Of a stretch of 64,000 nucleotides of DNA, positions 38,182 through 47,706 are shown piece after piece. Position numbers and translations under genes: made by a program. Position 1 is the first letter of the stretch; the number at the start of each line of letters is the position of its first letter. Below the pieces are notes generated by a model, which had not been told where the DNA came from, did not search any database, and was given only the letters and a program-made list of their open reading frames with translations. The stretch lies in contig JASBVF010000016.1 in assembly GCA_030147525.1 (NCBI GenBank), forward strand, positions 124,001 through 188,000, read 5' to 3'. This stretch comes from Bacteroidota bacterium. GTDB lineage: Bacteria > Bacteroidota > Bacteroidia > Chitinophagales > Saprospiraceae.

Positions 38182-38256
38182 TGGGCGCAGAAGGATTCGA
38201 ACCTCCGACCCTCTGCTTGTAAGGCAGATGCTCTGAACCAACTGAGCTATGCGCCC
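38182..38256 (-). tRNA. tRNA-Val (anticodon TAC)
   Basis: 75 bases with a full cloverleaf: acceptor GGGCGCA/TGCGCCC, D arm AGCTCAGTTGGTTCAGAGC, anticodon stem TCTGC/GCAGA with loop CTTACAA (anticodon TAC), and T arm with GGTTCGAATCC. The discriminator is A and CCA is not encoded. A terminator follows and a promoter-like box lies upstream. Confidence 0.93.
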
Positions 38257-38298
38257 TTTCGAATTTGTTTTTGATGCGCCTTTCTTCAAAAGCGGGTG

Positions 38299-38306
38299 CA
38301 AATATA
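38299..38306 (-). promoter_or_regulatory. Bacteroidota-type -7 element for tRNA-Val (TATATTTG)
   Basis: The minus strand reads TATATTTG, 43 bases before the tRNA 5' end. Confidence 0.5.
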
Positions 38307-38448
38307 GACGCATCTTTGATTTGACACAATACCTTTGAAAAAAAAATGAAAAAATATTTTGGGGCTGTCGTCGAACACTCGGTCTTACTCTTTGCTTTAT
38401 CTTTACTTGGCATTGCCAAAAACACACTCGAACAAAAGATTTTAGAAA

Positions 38449-41019
38449 ATGAAGAAAGGTCTCAAAAGAATATTGATCAGCCTGCTGGTACTGGTGCTCA
38501 CGCTTGTTTTGTCGGCTGTAGTAATAGCGGGTTTCTTTCAGGAAGCTGTCGGTAGAAAGTTGATCAGGGAAATCAACAAGCAACTGAAAACGGAACTTAT
38601 CGTCAATGATTTTGATCTCTCGCTGCTCAAAAATTTTCCGGATGCAACCGCCAGTCTCAGGGGTGTCGTGGTAATGGGTGTCGATAACGAACGTCTGCTC
38701 GAAGCTAACGACGTTGCTTTTAATTTCCGTCTGCTGAGCCTTTTTGGGTCAAATGTAAAAGTGCATTCCGTCACCATTCGGGATGGTGCGCTCAATATTC
38801 ATATCAACAAAAGTGGGAAGGCCAACTACGATATTTTCAAGGAAACAACTGACGAAACAGAAAGCGACTTCAACATTTCACTGGAAAAAGCCCGACTGGA
38901 AAGCATTGAATTGGCCTACCGGGACGATAAACTCAAGCAGGAAGTGTTGACCCAGGTGAGTAAGGCTGACTTTTCCGGCGAATTTTCCAACAAGCAGTTT
39001 GATCTGAAAAGCAAGGCTGAGTTTGTATCAAACTTCATGGACTTTGATGGCATCCGCTATTTTGCCGGAAAAAAATGGGGCTACGATGCTGTTATTTCCG
39101 TTGATTTGGAAATTGGTAAATATGATTTTAAGCAAGCCCGGATCACGGTGATGGACAATACTTACAACGTGCAGGGCTATGTGCAATCCTATAAAAATTT
39201 CTCTGATTTCGACCTGACGGCCATGGCCGAAGATGCCAATCTGGAGTCTGTCATTGCACTGCTCCCCGAACAATATCTGAGCACACTGGGCGATTTTTCC
39301 AGTACTGGCAAGTTCCAGTTCGATGCCATCGTTAAAGGAAAATTGAGCGCTGCCGAACGACCTTCTATTAATTTTGAGTTCGGTCTTGATGACGGCAAAC
39401 TTACCAGCCCTCGCCTGCGAGAGCCATTCAAGGATGTGTCGTTTCAGGCTAATTTCACCAACGGGGAAGGCCGTAGCAATCAAAATTCCATTTTTGAAAT
39501 AAAAAATTTCAAGGGATACCTCAACCGGGAGCTTATCACGCTGGATTTGACCATCAAAAACCTCGACAACCCCATGGTCGATTTAAAAGCTGACGGGGCT
39601 CTGCCGATCAGGGATATTTACGGGTTGTTCAACAACCCCGCCATCGTGGATGGCAGTGGTGAAATTGAGATCAGGAACCTGAAAGTCAACGGGCTTTACA
39701 AGGACATGATCAACACCAACAATATTTTTTCAGTGGCAATGAGTGGAGATATCAATTTTGATGATGCTACGCTTAAGATCAACGAAGAAAAAATGGTCAT
39801 CGACCGGGGGCTCTTGCATTTTCAGGATAACCTGATGACGCTGGAAGGCCTTAAAATTGAAGGTGCAGGAAGTGAAATCATCCTGAAAGGTTTTGCTAAA
39901 AATCTGCTGCCTGTATTACTGGCCGACTCACTCAACTCAAAAAACGCCGTGCTCGAATTTCAGGCAGAGCTTGAATCGCCGGTTATGGATATTGCCCGGC
40001 TGATCAAACTGACGGATGTGCCGGTGAAGGAGGGAGAAGTGCAGCAGGAAGTTTTTGACTCACTCACGGTCAAGAAAAATGAAAAACGTGAACGTGTCAC
40101 CGATTTTCTCAAAGGCACTTTCAACGCCCGGGTCGGAGATTTTACCTACAATAAAATAGAAGGGAAGGATTTTTCCGGAAAACTGACGATCGAAAACTCC
40201 CAAATGCGCATCGAGGGAAACGCAAAAGGTATGGACGGCACTTTCGCACTTGACGGAACGCTATTTTTCGAAAAAGAGCCCCGCCTGGAAGCCAAACTTG
40301 ACTGTGACCGCATCAACGTCAAAAAGTTTTTTCAGCAAACCAACAATGCCGGACAGGATGTCCTCAAAGCAGAAAATATCAACGGCTCCATGAACGCCAA
40401 GATGCTCATCCATACGTTCTGGGATTCAACCGGGAATTTTCTGATGGATAAAATGCACGTTTGGGCTGGCGTCGGCATCAAGAACGGCGAGTTGAAAAAC
40501 TTTAAAATACTGGAAGAATTCTCTGACTACGCCCGCATCAGCGATCTGCGAAACGTTATGCTCGAAGACATGCAGAACTGGCTGGAGATAAAAAACAGCA
40601 CATTTTACCTGCCCGCCATGTTCATTCAGAACAACGCCATGAACATGACCGTCTCCGGAGAACAGACGTTTGATGATAAAATTGACTACAACATCAAGGT
40701 GAATGCCGGGCAGGTGCTGGCCAATAAGTTTAAGAAGCAAAATAACAAGCTGGAGCCAATACCGGCCAAGGAAAACGGCTTTTTCAATATGTATTTTAAC
40801 GTATCGGGTACGCTCGATAAGTTCAGTTACGAGTCCAACAAACGGAAGGTGAAAGATAATTTTGAAAAAAGTGAGAGCCAGAAACGCCGCATCCGGGCAG
40901 AGCTGATCAAGGCATTCGGAGCGCCGCTCAATATGTTGAGAGAGCCAAAAGGCTGGGAGGATGAAGGCGAAGTGGTACCTGTGGTCGAAGATGATGTTGA
41001 GTACATTCCGGGGTTTTGA
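38449..41019 (+). CDS. AsmA-like envelope protein
   Basis: 856 residues. One N-terminal membrane segment (about 9-29, LISLLVLVLTLVLSAVVIAGF) is followed by the AsmA-type opening: helix GRKLIREINKQLKTELIVNDFDLSLLKNFPDATASLRGVVV. A very long repeating beta region and an AsmA_2-like C-terminal part (MKMLIHTFWDSTGNFLMDKMHVWAGVGIKNGELKNF-like) come after it. AsmA family proteins form grooves that bridge inner and outer membranes and are thought to move phospholipid (family knowledge). The ATG at 38449 has a purine-rich stretch (GAAAATGAAGAAAGG) around it. It is transcribed away from the tRNA. Confidence 0.8.
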   Translation: MKKGLKRILISLLVLVLTLVLSAVVIAGFFQEAVGRKLIREINKQLKTELIVNDFDLSLLKNFPDATASLRGVVVMGVDNERLLEANDVAFNFRLLSLFGSNVKVHSVTIRDGALNIHINKSGKANYDIFKETTDETESDFNISLEKARLESIELAYRDDKLKQEVLTQVSKADFSGEFSNKQFDLKSKAEFVSNFMDFDGIRYFAGKKWGYDAVISVDLEIGKYDFKQARITVMDNTYNVQGYVQSYKNFSDFDLTAMAEDANLESVIALLPEQYLSTLGDFSSTGKFQFDAIVKGKLSAAERPSINFEFGLDDGKLTSPRLREPFKDVSFQANFTNGEGRSNQNSIFEIKNFKGYLNRELITLDLTIKNLDNPMVDLKADGALPIRDIYGLFNNPAIVDGSGEIEIRNLKVNGLYKDMINTNNIFSVAMSGDINFDDATLKINEEKMVIDRGLLHFQDNLMTLEGLKIEGAGSEIILKGFAKNLLPVLLADSLNSKNAVLEFQAELESPVMDIARLIKLTDVPVKEGEVQQEVFDSLTVKKNEKRERVTDFLKGTFNARVGDFTYNKIEGKDFSGKLTIENSQMRIEGNAKGMDGTFALDGTLFFEKEPRLEAKLDCDRINVKKFFQQTNNAGQDVLKAENINGSMNAKMLIHTFWDSTGNFLMDKMHVWAGVGIKNGELKNFKILEEFSDYARISDLRNVMLEDMQNWLEIKNSTFYLPAMFIQNNAMNMTVSGEQTFDDKIDYNIKVNAGQVLANKFKKQNNKLEPIPAKENGFFNMYFNVSGTLDKFSYESNKRKVKDNFEKSESQKRRIRAELIKAFGAPLNMLREPKGWEDEGEVVPVVEDDVEYIPGF

Positions 41020-41090
41020 GAAGTTCGGCGGAGGATGCAACGGTCGATGGAGCCTGGCTAAATCCCTGCAAAGGTTGAATCTCCCGAACT

Positions 41091-41552
41091 TCAAACCTCC
41101 ACTTCAAAATGCTCGATGACTTTATCGCAAGCTTCGTCCAGCATTTGAAATACCTGCTCGAAGCCGTTGTCGTCCCAGTAAGGGTCGGGCACGTTCTGGT
41201 TTCGGCCGGGATTGACAAAGTTCATGATGAGGTGAACCTTCTGTTTTTGATCTTCTGAAATTGCGTATCGCAGGATGTTCTGGTAGTTAGAACTATCCAT
41301 TGCGAGGATCAGGTCGAAGCGATCGAGGTCGTGCGGCTTCAACTGGCGGGCACGCTGCCCGGTGATATCAATACTATACTTTCGGGCGGTCGCAATCGAG
41401 CGCCGGTCGGGGAGTTCTCCGACATGCCAGGCTCCTGTGCCGGCAGAATCTATCTGCCAGTTCAGGTTAAGTTGTTTTACTTTGTGCGTCATTATGCCTT
41501 CGGCAAGCGGGGAACGGCAAATATTGCCAAGGCAAACCATCAGAATTTTCAT
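41091..41552 (-). CDS. Low-molecular-weight protein tyrosine phosphatase
   Basis: 153 residues. The P-loop is at the N-terminus, VCLGNICRSPLAEG (Cys7, Arg13), with the family Asp in VPDPYWDDNGFEQV (about 120). It cleaves phosphotyrosine or related phosphoesters. Bacterial members act in surface polysaccharide control or arginine-phosphate removal; nothing here tells which. It converges on the AsmA-like gene with 71 bases between and is divergent from the lipid kinase. Confidence 0.9.
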   Translation of the reverse strand: MKILMVCLGNICRSPLAEGIMTHKVKQLNLNWQIDSAGTGAWHVGELPDRRSIATARKYSIDITGQRARQLKPHDLDRFDLILAMDSSNYQNILRYAISEDQKQKVHLIMNFVNPGRNQNVPDPYWDDNGFEQVFQMLDEACDKVIEHFEVEV

Positions 41553-41646
41553 AGTTCCAGACTTTCATTTTTTAAAAAAGCTGAAAATTAGCCAATTAAA
41601 CATTTTCAACTTTTTAACACTTAAACAATGCAATCCTCATACCACG

Positions 41647-42597
41647 ATGAGGTTAGAACAAAACGAAAATAACCATCGTCACTGGCGTTTCATCGTCAAC
41701 CCCGCTGCAGGAAGCGGGCGGGCACTCAAAAAATGGCCTGCATTGGAAGACTCGCTCAAAAAAGCAGGGATCTGCTATGACGTTGTTTTTACCGAAAAGA
41801 AACTTCATGCTGCCGAACTGGCAGGCAGAGCCATTGCCGAAGGCATTCGCCACCTTGTGGCTGTGGGAGGCGATGGTACGGCACACGAAGTTGTCAACGG
41901 AATTTTTCAACAAACCACCTGCCCTGCGGAGGAAGTTACGTTTACTCTCCTGCCCATTGGCACGGGTAATGACTGGATAAAAACGCACCGGATTCCAAAA
42001 AATTCCGGGCAGTGGCTCCAGTTTTTTCAACAAGGGAGAACGTCATTTCAGGATATTGGTTGGATGGTATTCCAAAAAAACGGTGAAGAACACAAAAGAT
42101 ATTTCCTCAACGTCGCCGGATTGTCCTACGATGGGTACGTGGCAAATAAGGCGGACGAGTACAAATCACGGGTATCCAACACGCTGCTTTACCTTTTCCT
42201 CGTTTTTCGGTGTCTTTTTCAGTTTAAAATTCCTCATTCAAGCATTTTGTTCGATGGCCGGGAGGTCGATAACAAATTTTACACGATCAATATCGGTGTC
42301 TGCCGCTACTCCGGCGGTGGCCTGCAGCTTGTGCCGCATGCCGAGCCCAACGACGGCAAACTGGCACTGACGCTGGTCAAGCGGGTGAGTAAGCTGGAAG
42401 TTCTGCTTATCACCCCACTTTTTTACCTGGGTAAAATCGGTTGGCACCCGGCGGTTTCTCTGCATCAGGCGGAGGAAATTTTGGTGAAATCACTCGACGG
42501 TCAGCCGGTTTTGGCAGAGGCAGACGGAGAGTTTTTGGGGGAAACGCCCGTGAAGATGGGCATTTTAAAAAACAGCCTGAAGATCATGATTCCCTGA
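41647..42597 (+). CDS. Diacylglycerol/lipid kinase family protein
   Basis: 316 residues from ATG 41647; the open frame further upstream is antisense to the phosphatase gene and not coding. DAGK catalytic motifs: VNPAAGSGRALKKWP, VAVGGDGTAHEVVNGIF and LPIGTGNDW. The second domain has the YegS/DgkB-type beta sandwich (GRSIDNKFYTINIGVCRYSGGGLQLVP-like, with ADGEFLGETPVKM near the end). It phosphorylates diacylglycerol or a related lipid (or sphingoid base) on the cytoplasmic face of the membrane. Confidence 0.85.
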   Translation: MRLEQNENNHRHWRFIVNPAAGSGRALKKWPALEDSLKKAGICYDVVFTEKKLHAAELAGRAIAEGIRHLVAVGGDGTAHEVVNGIFQQTTCPAEEVTFTLLPIGTGNDWIKTHRIPKNSGQWLQFFQQGRTSFQDIGWMVFQKNGEEHKRYFLNVAGLSYDGYVANKADEYKSRVSNTLLYLFLVFRCLFQFKIPHSSILFDGREVDNKFYTINIGVCRYSGGGLQLVPHAEPNDGKLALTLVKRVSKLEVLLITPLFYLGKIGWHPAVSLHQAEEILVKSLDGQPVLAEADGEFLGETPVKMGILKNSLKIMIP

Positions 42598-42625
42598 AAA
42601 TCTTCAATGTTAAAACCTGCACTTG

Positions 42626-43471
42626 TCATTCAACAACGTGGACCTGATGGGCTTGCAACACATCTTTATTTGCACCTGACAGGCTTACGAATGCTACGAT
42701 TTCGCAGTTTTCCTCTTTCCACGTGTCGGGCAGGGTGAAGTTGAAAGTCTTGGTAATTTCGGCGCCTTCGACCAGCGATTCCGTTAGTTTCAGGCCGTCA
42801 AAATTGGTCACCATGTCTCTCAGCACATGTTTGTGGATGTAATCAGCCTTGGGCTCGGAGCTGGATGGCGTTAGCTGCAAATCCACGATATTATTTTCAG
42901 TAATCATCACGCTAAGGCGCACATCGGGCTCAGTGATGGTTTCGTCCACCAGCAAAGTCACTTTGATTTCGAGGTTGCGATTGGCTCCGTTGAAGTCCGG
43001 CTCGATGCCGATGCGGACTTTTGGCGGTATCGCTTTTTCTTCGGCGATATAGCCGGCCCATTCGCTTTTCCCCAACTGGAGGTCAAATTGCCCGTCAAAC
43101 AACCGGCGGTTTACAACGGCCGTCGGGTATCCGAACGGTTCGCCGAGGTAGCTCAGAATGCCGTTGCCTTCCGGAGTTCTGAAGTCGTATTTGCTGGCCT
43201 GGTAAGGCGGTGCAAAATCGCCGGCGTGTATGGAAACAGCGATGAGTTGCGACTGATGTATGCTCAGGAGCACATCAATTTCCTGGCTGCCTGCCGGGCA
43301 GTTCACACATTTTACGCCCGTAAATTCTTCGATTAAAACCTGGCGCTTCTGGTTGCCGAGGTCGGGTCCGGGGTCTGTCGGCCCCATGGATCCGGTGACA
43401 ATCGGAGAAACTTCATCGCAGGCAGCGAAAAGAAAAACAGCAGCTACAAAAAAGATAATACGAGATATCAT
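42626..43471 (-). CDS. Omp28-family outer-membrane lipoprotein with thioredoxin-like fold
   Basis: 281 residues. Lipobox FLFAAC (Cys18). EEFTGVKCVNCPAG (Cys55, Cys58) is a CxxC at the start of a thioredoxin-like domain, as in Omp28 of Porphyromonas. GYPTAVVNRRLF supplies the cis-Pro strand. The C-terminal half is an immunoglobulin-like beta domain. It may handle disulfides or bind a ligand at the surface; function is not settled. It follows the DUF6029 gene by 20 bases, the pairing commonly seen in Bacteroidota. Confidence 0.8.
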   Translation of the reverse strand: MISRIIFFVAAVFLFAACDEVSPIVTGSMGPTDPGPDLGNQKRQVLIEEFTGVKCVNCPAGSQEIDVLLSIHQSQLIAVSIHAGDFAPPYQASKYDFRTPEGNGILSYLGEPFGYPTAVVNRRLFDGQFDLQLGKSEWAGYIAEEKAIPPKVRIGIEPDFNGANRNLEIKVTLLVDETITEPDVRLSVMITENNIVDLQLTPSSSEPKADYIHKHVLRDMVTNFDGLKLTESLVEGAEITKTFNFTLPDTWKEENCEIVAFVSLSGANKDVLQAHQVHVVE

Positions 43472-43491
43472 GATTGGCGATTTTTTCGATT

Positions 43492-45231
43492 TTAAAATGT
43501 TGAGTTCACCGTCATTTTCACCCCGCTGAAGGCCGGCTCAAGCCGGCAGATACCACCGGAGCAGACGATACCTTCCACTTGTTTTACATAACTCAGTGAA
43601 AAACGGTTGGCCTTGTTGGTATAAAAAACGTCGAAACGGGGGTAATGAATTTTCTTTTCCTCGCCGGTTTGTCCGTCAACTGGCGAAATCTTTCCGGGAG
43701 CGATGTTAAACATGTCGGACACCGTAAATGACCAATGTGGTGCAAGACTGAATTCAACGAGTCCAAACACCCAGCTGCCGTAATCCTCCCGAACTGATTC
43801 CGTGGGTGAAACTTCAGTTTTAGCCACATGCATGTATTGCGCTTCGAAACGGATGGAGGTCTTGCGGTCAAATTTGTAAAGAAAGTCAGCGTATGGCGTC
43901 ACCGATTTGATAGGTTTAGCCTTAGGTTTTCCGAAGTAAATCTCCTGGTTGTAGTCCTGAAACTGCACGCCGGCAGTCAGCGTCCATTTGCGTTTGTATT
44001 TATAATAAAATTCCGTAAAAATTTCCCGGTAGAGCTGCTCGTCTTTCAGGTTGGTGATGTTGGAAAAATTGACCAGCAGGCTCAGGCTTTTATTCACCCG
44101 GTAGCGCACATCGGCCTGAACGGCCATTTCACCAACAAACTGCGTGGCCGCTGCGTAGCGGGCTGGCAGGCGGTAAGTGTTCACCCTTGCCATCGGCGGA
44201 ATGTAGTGCAGGAGCCCTCGCACGCCTTCCTCCTGTGGGCGGGTACGAAAATCAAAATTTTCGGTTCGCTTGCCTTCCACGGTTATGCCAAGTCCTTTGT
44301 TGGCATAGCTGAGGCTGGTGTAAATGACGCTACCTGCCTTGTTGATGTACCTTCCCAGGATGGTGTCTCCTGTCACGGCGACTCGTTCTTCGAAGGGGTC
44401 GACGATGACATCCTTCGTTTTATAGGCTCCTTCGAGATACCAGGCGAAAGGCCCGGCCGTGAGCGTATTGTAAAATGAAACAGCGTAAGTATTGTAATTC
44501 GGGCCGGCGTTTCCGCCGGGGAGGGTGTCCGGGAACATTTCAACAATATCTTCCTTCCGGTAAGTGTTGAGCGTTGCTACCAGGTTATTCATCGAGCCAT
44601 CATCGATGGTACGGCTAACAACACCAAAGCCTGGCGCCAGGGTCACGCCAGATGAATCGAGACTGATGAACCCGTCAAGATTCAAACCCCTAAGCACACT
44701 TTTGTAAGTGTCGAATTGCTGTTTTTGGCGACCCGTGAAGGCTTTGATTTTCCAGTCGGGCAGGATGTCATAAGTCAGGCGGACACCATACAGTGCCTGG
44801 TCGATAGCCAGCGGCCGCTCCTCGTAGGCCCGGAAGATGATACCGCTGCCGATAATGTCATAAATATACCCGCCGGTGATGCCGAGTTTGTGGATTTTTT
44901 TACTCACATACCACTGCCCGATGCCGGCGCCATTGAATGATCCGATCGGATTGAGCAGGTTTGAATTGTTGAACATATCGAAACGCAGGCCGATGTCGAA
45001 GCCCCAGTTTTGATAATTCAGATTGAGCCAGGAGTCAGCGCCGAAGAGTTGCCGGTCGTATTGTGGAGTGTTGGAAGCTCCGATGACTGTATCTCTCATG
45101 AAAAAATTACCGTTGAGAGAAAGGTTGCCGCTGAGGCGTCCTCCATCATTATTTGCATTTTCATTCTGCGCCGTGACCATTTGCAGCATGCACGTCAAAA
45201 ACACGAATGAAAGCCAAAGTCTTGTGCCCAT
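43492..45231 (-). CDS. DUF6029 outer-membrane beta-barrel protein
   Basis: 579 residues with a signal peptide (WLSFVFLTCMLQMVTAQ). The body alternates aromatic/hydrophobic and polar residues with Gly/Asn/Asp turns throughout (for example WLNLNYQNWGFDIGLRFDMF, FAWYLEGAYKT), and ends in the aromatic MTVNSTF, an outer-membrane barrel ending. LNPIGSFNGAGIGQWYVSKK and IYDIIGSGIIFRAYEERPLAID are DUF6029 hallmarks. First gene of a two-gene unit with Omp28; a promoter-like box lies at 45349. Confidence 0.75.
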   Translation of the reverse strand: MGTRLWLSFVFLTCMLQMVTAQNENANNDGGRLSGNLSLNGNFFMRDTVIGASNTPQYDRQLFGADSWLNLNYQNWGFDIGLRFDMFNNSNLLNPIGSFNGAGIGQWYVSKKIHKLGITGGYIYDIIGSGIIFRAYEERPLAIDQALYGVRLTYDILPDWKIKAFTGRQKQQFDTYKSVLRGLNLDGFISLDSSGVTLAPGFGVVSRTIDDGSMNNLVATLNTYRKEDIVEMFPDTLPGGNAGPNYNTYAVSFYNTLTAGPFAWYLEGAYKTKDVIVDPFEERVAVTGDTILGRYINKAGSVIYTSLSYANKGLGITVEGKRTENFDFRTRPQEEGVRGLLHYIPPMARVNTYRLPARYAAATQFVGEMAVQADVRYRVNKSLSLLVNFSNITNLKDEQLYREIFTEFYYKYKRKWTLTAGVQFQDYNQEIYFGKPKAKPIKSVTPYADFLYKFDRKTSIRFEAQYMHVAKTEVSPTESVREDYGSWVFGLVEFSLAPHWSFTVSDMFNIAPGKISPVDGQTGEEKKIHYPRFDVFYTNKANRFSLSYVKQVEGIVCSGGICRLEPAFSGVKMTVNSTF

Positions 45232-45320
45232 GTTGGAATAATTTCGTTTTATTTTATCTGAAAAGTCGTTAATGGCAGGTTAATTTTGCTGCCTGAAATA
45301 GATTAGAATGGAATTCGGGA

Positions 45321-45328
45321 TAGTTTTG
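45321..45328 (+). promoter_or_regulatory. -7 element for the TlpA-like gene (TAGTTTTG)
   Basis: Fits TAnnTTTG on the plus strand, 86 bases before the ATG at 45407. Confidence 0.45.
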
Positions 45329-45348
45329 CGCTCTTACTTAGAGGGGCT

Positions 45349-45356
45349 CAAAGTTA
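45349..45356 (-). promoter_or_regulatory. -7 element for the DUF6029-Omp28 unit (TAACTTTG)
   Basis: Perfect TAnnTTTG box on the minus strand, 118 bases before the DUF6029 start. The boxes of the two divergent genes cross over each other. Confidence 0.5.
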
Positions 45357-45406
45357 GCCAATCAACTTTCGCAATTAAGTTTTTCACCAAATAAAAAAAA
45401 GGAAAT

Positions 45407-45904
45407 ATGAAGCAAGCGACATTTTCTCTTCTGTTTTTCATCTGTCTCGTATTCAGTGTACAGGCTCAGAAAACAATCCCGAATGTAAACGTTAAAACCC
45501 TCGACGGCCAAACCGTCAACCTCCAGGAATACGCCAAAAAAAGCGGCAAAGTCATTATCATCGACTTCTGGGCTACCTGGTGTTCGCCCTGCAAAAAAGA
45601 ACTGGACACGGTGGCTGAATACTACGAAGAGTGGCAGGAAAAATACAATGTCGAATTGCTTGCCATTACCATCGACAATCAGCGGGCGCTGCCGAAAGTA
45701 CCCGGCATCGTAGAGTCGAAAGGCTGGGAGTACACTATTTTTGCCGGTAATGAAGAAGCCATGCGCACTGCTTTTAATTTCCAAACCATCCCCCAAACTT
45801 TGGTCGCCGATAAAAAAGGAAATATCATCTACGAACACAATGGCTACGTGCCCGGTGACGAGGAAGAATTGGAGAAGGCTGTCGCTAAGGCTGCCGGGAA
45901 GTAA
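45407..45904 (+). CDS. TlpA-like periplasmic thioredoxin
   Basis: 165 residues. Signal peptide (FSLLFFICLVFSVQAQ), then a TlpA/ResA fold with FWATWCSPCKKEL (Cys59, Cys62) and cis-Pro region TIPQTLVADKKGNIIYEH. It is a thiol-disulfide reductase or reductant carrier of the periplasm, for cytochrome c maturation or repair of exported proteins. It is divergent from the DUF6029-Omp28 pair, which also carries a CxxC protein, so a shared envelope redox role is possible. A perfect hairpin follows the stop. Confidence 0.85.
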   Translation: MKQATFSLLFFICLVFSVQAQKTIPNVNVKTLDGQTVNLQEYAKKSGKVIIIDFWATWCSPCKKELDTVAEYYEEWQEKYNVELLAITIDNQRALPKVPGIVESKGWEYTIFAGNEEAMRTAFNFQTIPQTLVADKKGNIIYEHNGYVPGDEEELEKAVAKAAGK

Positions 45905-45923
45905 CTTCAGTGTAAAATTGAAT

Positions 45924-45964
45924 AGTTTAAGGGTTTAAAAGATTGCTGTTTAAACCCTTAAACT
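45924..45964. terminator. Perfect 16-bp hairpin between convergent genes
   Basis: AGTTTAAGGGTTTAAA (45924-45939) and TTTAAACCCTTAAACT (45949-45964) are exact reverse complements around nine bases. Placed between the convergent TlpA-like and symporter genes, it can end both. Confidence 0.7.
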
Positions 45965-45972
45965 CTACCCTT

Positions 45973-47706
45973 TTAAACCTGTCCCTCAGGCTTCTTCCCT
46001 GCAAATTGCTGCAGGATAAAACTCACACCAATCACCACCGCACACCCGATCGGGTTCAGCCACAGAAATCCGATATCCTCCACTCCGTCAGCACGGTCCC
46101 AGAAATACACGGCTATCACCGCTGCTTCAGCAACGAGGCCACCGATAAAAACGGGCGTGGCCGAAATTCTTTTAAAGAAAAATGCCACCAGGAAAATCCC
46201 CAGGATTGTGCCGTAGAGCAACGACCCGACGATGTTCACCGCCTGGATCAGGTTCTCGAAAAGCGAAGCGATGGCCGCAAACATGATCGCCACCACGCCC
46301 CACCCGAACGTAAATCCTTTCGATACTTTCAGGTAATGCTCGTCTGTTTCGTCGGGCCGGAACGAACGGCGGTAGAGATCCACCACACTCGTTGTGGACA
46401 AGGCCGTCAACTCCGAAGCCGTGGAGGACATGGCCGCACAAAAGATCACGGCAAACAACAGCCCCACCACGCCCCTCGGCAGGTAGTTGATGACGTAGGT
46501 AATGAAAACATAGTCCCGGTCATTGGTCTCGATGGGCGTGCCTTTTTCGTTTGCAATTTCCGTCAGGAGGTTATCCACTTCCGCCCTCACCTGGCGGTCC
46601 TGCTGCTCCATCGACATCACGTTGGCCCTCGCTTTTTCGATAGCCGAAGGATCGTCCTGGCGAAGCGCCCCGACGAGATCGAACACCGCTGCCTGCTTTT
46701 TTTCAAAAACATCATCGTGTTGTTGCTTCAGGCTTTCGTACTGTGGCTGGTAGTTGGTCGCAGCTTCGAGTTTTGTCAGGTTGGCCTGGTTGAAATGAAT
46801 TGGCGGTTTTACAAACTGAAAAAAGATAAAAACCATCACGCCTGTAAACAGCACCAGGTACTGCATCGGAATTTTGATGAAACCGTTCATCAGCAGCCCC
46901 ACCCGGCTCTGCCGCAGCGAGCGCCCCGTCAGGTAGCGCTGCACCTGCGACTGGTCGGTGCCGAAATACGACAGGAAAAGGAACAGCGCAGCGATCATCC
47001 CCGACCAGATATTGTAGCGATTCGACAGGTCGAACTCCACGTCGAGGGCTTCCATTTTACCCATCTCACGGGCCACGCCGACTGCTTCCCCAAACGACAG
47101 GTCTTTCGGCAGGTTGAAAACGATGAGGATCGCCGCCAGTATCAGCCCGCCGAGCATCACCGTCATCTGTTGCTTTTGGGTGAAACTCACCGCTTTCGTG
47201 CCGCCCATCACCGTGTAAAAGGTGACGGCCAGACCAATCAGCACAATGGTCGTGTGCAGGTTCCAGCCCATGATGTTGTTCAGAATGATCGATGGAGCGG
47301 AGATGGTGAAACCCGCCGCCATACCCCTCGAAAACAGGAACAGCACCGCCGCCAGCGTCCGGGTTTTTTGATCAAAACGATTCTCCAAGTACTCGTAAGC
47401 CGTGTAAACATTGAGCCGGTAGTAGATCGGCAGGATGAAAATGCAGATCAGGATCATGGCCAGCGGCATGCCGTAGTAAAACTGCACGAAGCGCATACCG
47501 TCGTCGTAACCCTGGCCCGGCGTACTGAGGAAAGTGATCGCACTGGCCTGCGTGGCCATCACGCTCAGGCCGATCGTCCACCAGCTTAGTTCCCGGTCGC
47601 CTTTGAGGTAACTCTGTGCAGTTCGAACGCTGCGGGTTTTCCAAATGCCGTAAGCGATGATGCCGGCCAGAACGGCAAGCATGACAGTCCAGTCGATCCA
47701 ATGCAT
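45973..47706 (-). CDS. Sodium:solute symporter (SSS family)
   Basis: 577 residues from the ATG at 47706; the open frame above it to 48048 covers the intergenic region and is rejected. About thirteen hydrophobic segments, beginning MHWIDWTVMLAVLAGIIAYG. Segments SWWTIGLSVMATQASAITFLSTPGQGYDDG and FAVIFCAAMSSTASELTALSTTSVVDLYRR are SSS signatures with Na+-site Ser/Thr residues. A soluble, charged insert of about 80 residues (KLEAATNYQPQYESLKQQHD ... VRAEVDNLLTEI) lies in the middle, longer than in sugar or proline carriers. The substrate is unknown. Inner membrane. Confidence 0.85.
   Translation of the reverse strand: MHWIDWTVMLAVLAGIIAYGIWKTRSVRTAQSYLKGDRELSWWTIGLSVMATQASAITFLSTPGQGYDDGMRFVQFYYGMPLAMILICIFILPIYYRLNVYTAYEYLENRFDQKTRTLAAVLFLFSRGMAAGFTISAPSIILNNIMGWNLHTTIVLIGLAVTFYTVMGGTKAVSFTQKQQMTVMLGGLILAAILIVFNLPKDLSFGEAVGVAREMGKMEALDVEFDLSNRYNIWSGMIAALFLFLSYFGTDQSQVQRYLTGRSLRQSRVGLLMNGFIKIPMQYLVLFTGVMVFIFFQFVKPPIHFNQANLTKLEAATNYQPQYESLKQQHDDVFEKKQAAVFDLVGALRQDDPSAIEKARANVMSMEQQDRQVRAEVDNLLTEIANEKGTPIETNDRDYVFITYVINYLPRGVVGLLFAVIFCAAMSSTASELTALSTTSVVDLYRRSFRPDETDEHYLKVSKGFTFGWGVVAIMFAAIASLFENLIQAVNIVGSLLYGTILGIFLVAFFFKRISATPVFIGGLVAEAAVIAVYFWDRADGVEDIGFLWLNPIGCAVVIGVSFILQQFAGKKPEGQV

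Noticed and set aside
45943-47589. 548-codon open frame on the plus strand
   Set aside because: Exactly antisense to the sodium:solute symporter; residue make-up is His/Arg/Gln-rich with no domain. The same holds for long antisense frames at 19181-20473, 25100-26254, 58933-60228 and 29215-30204.
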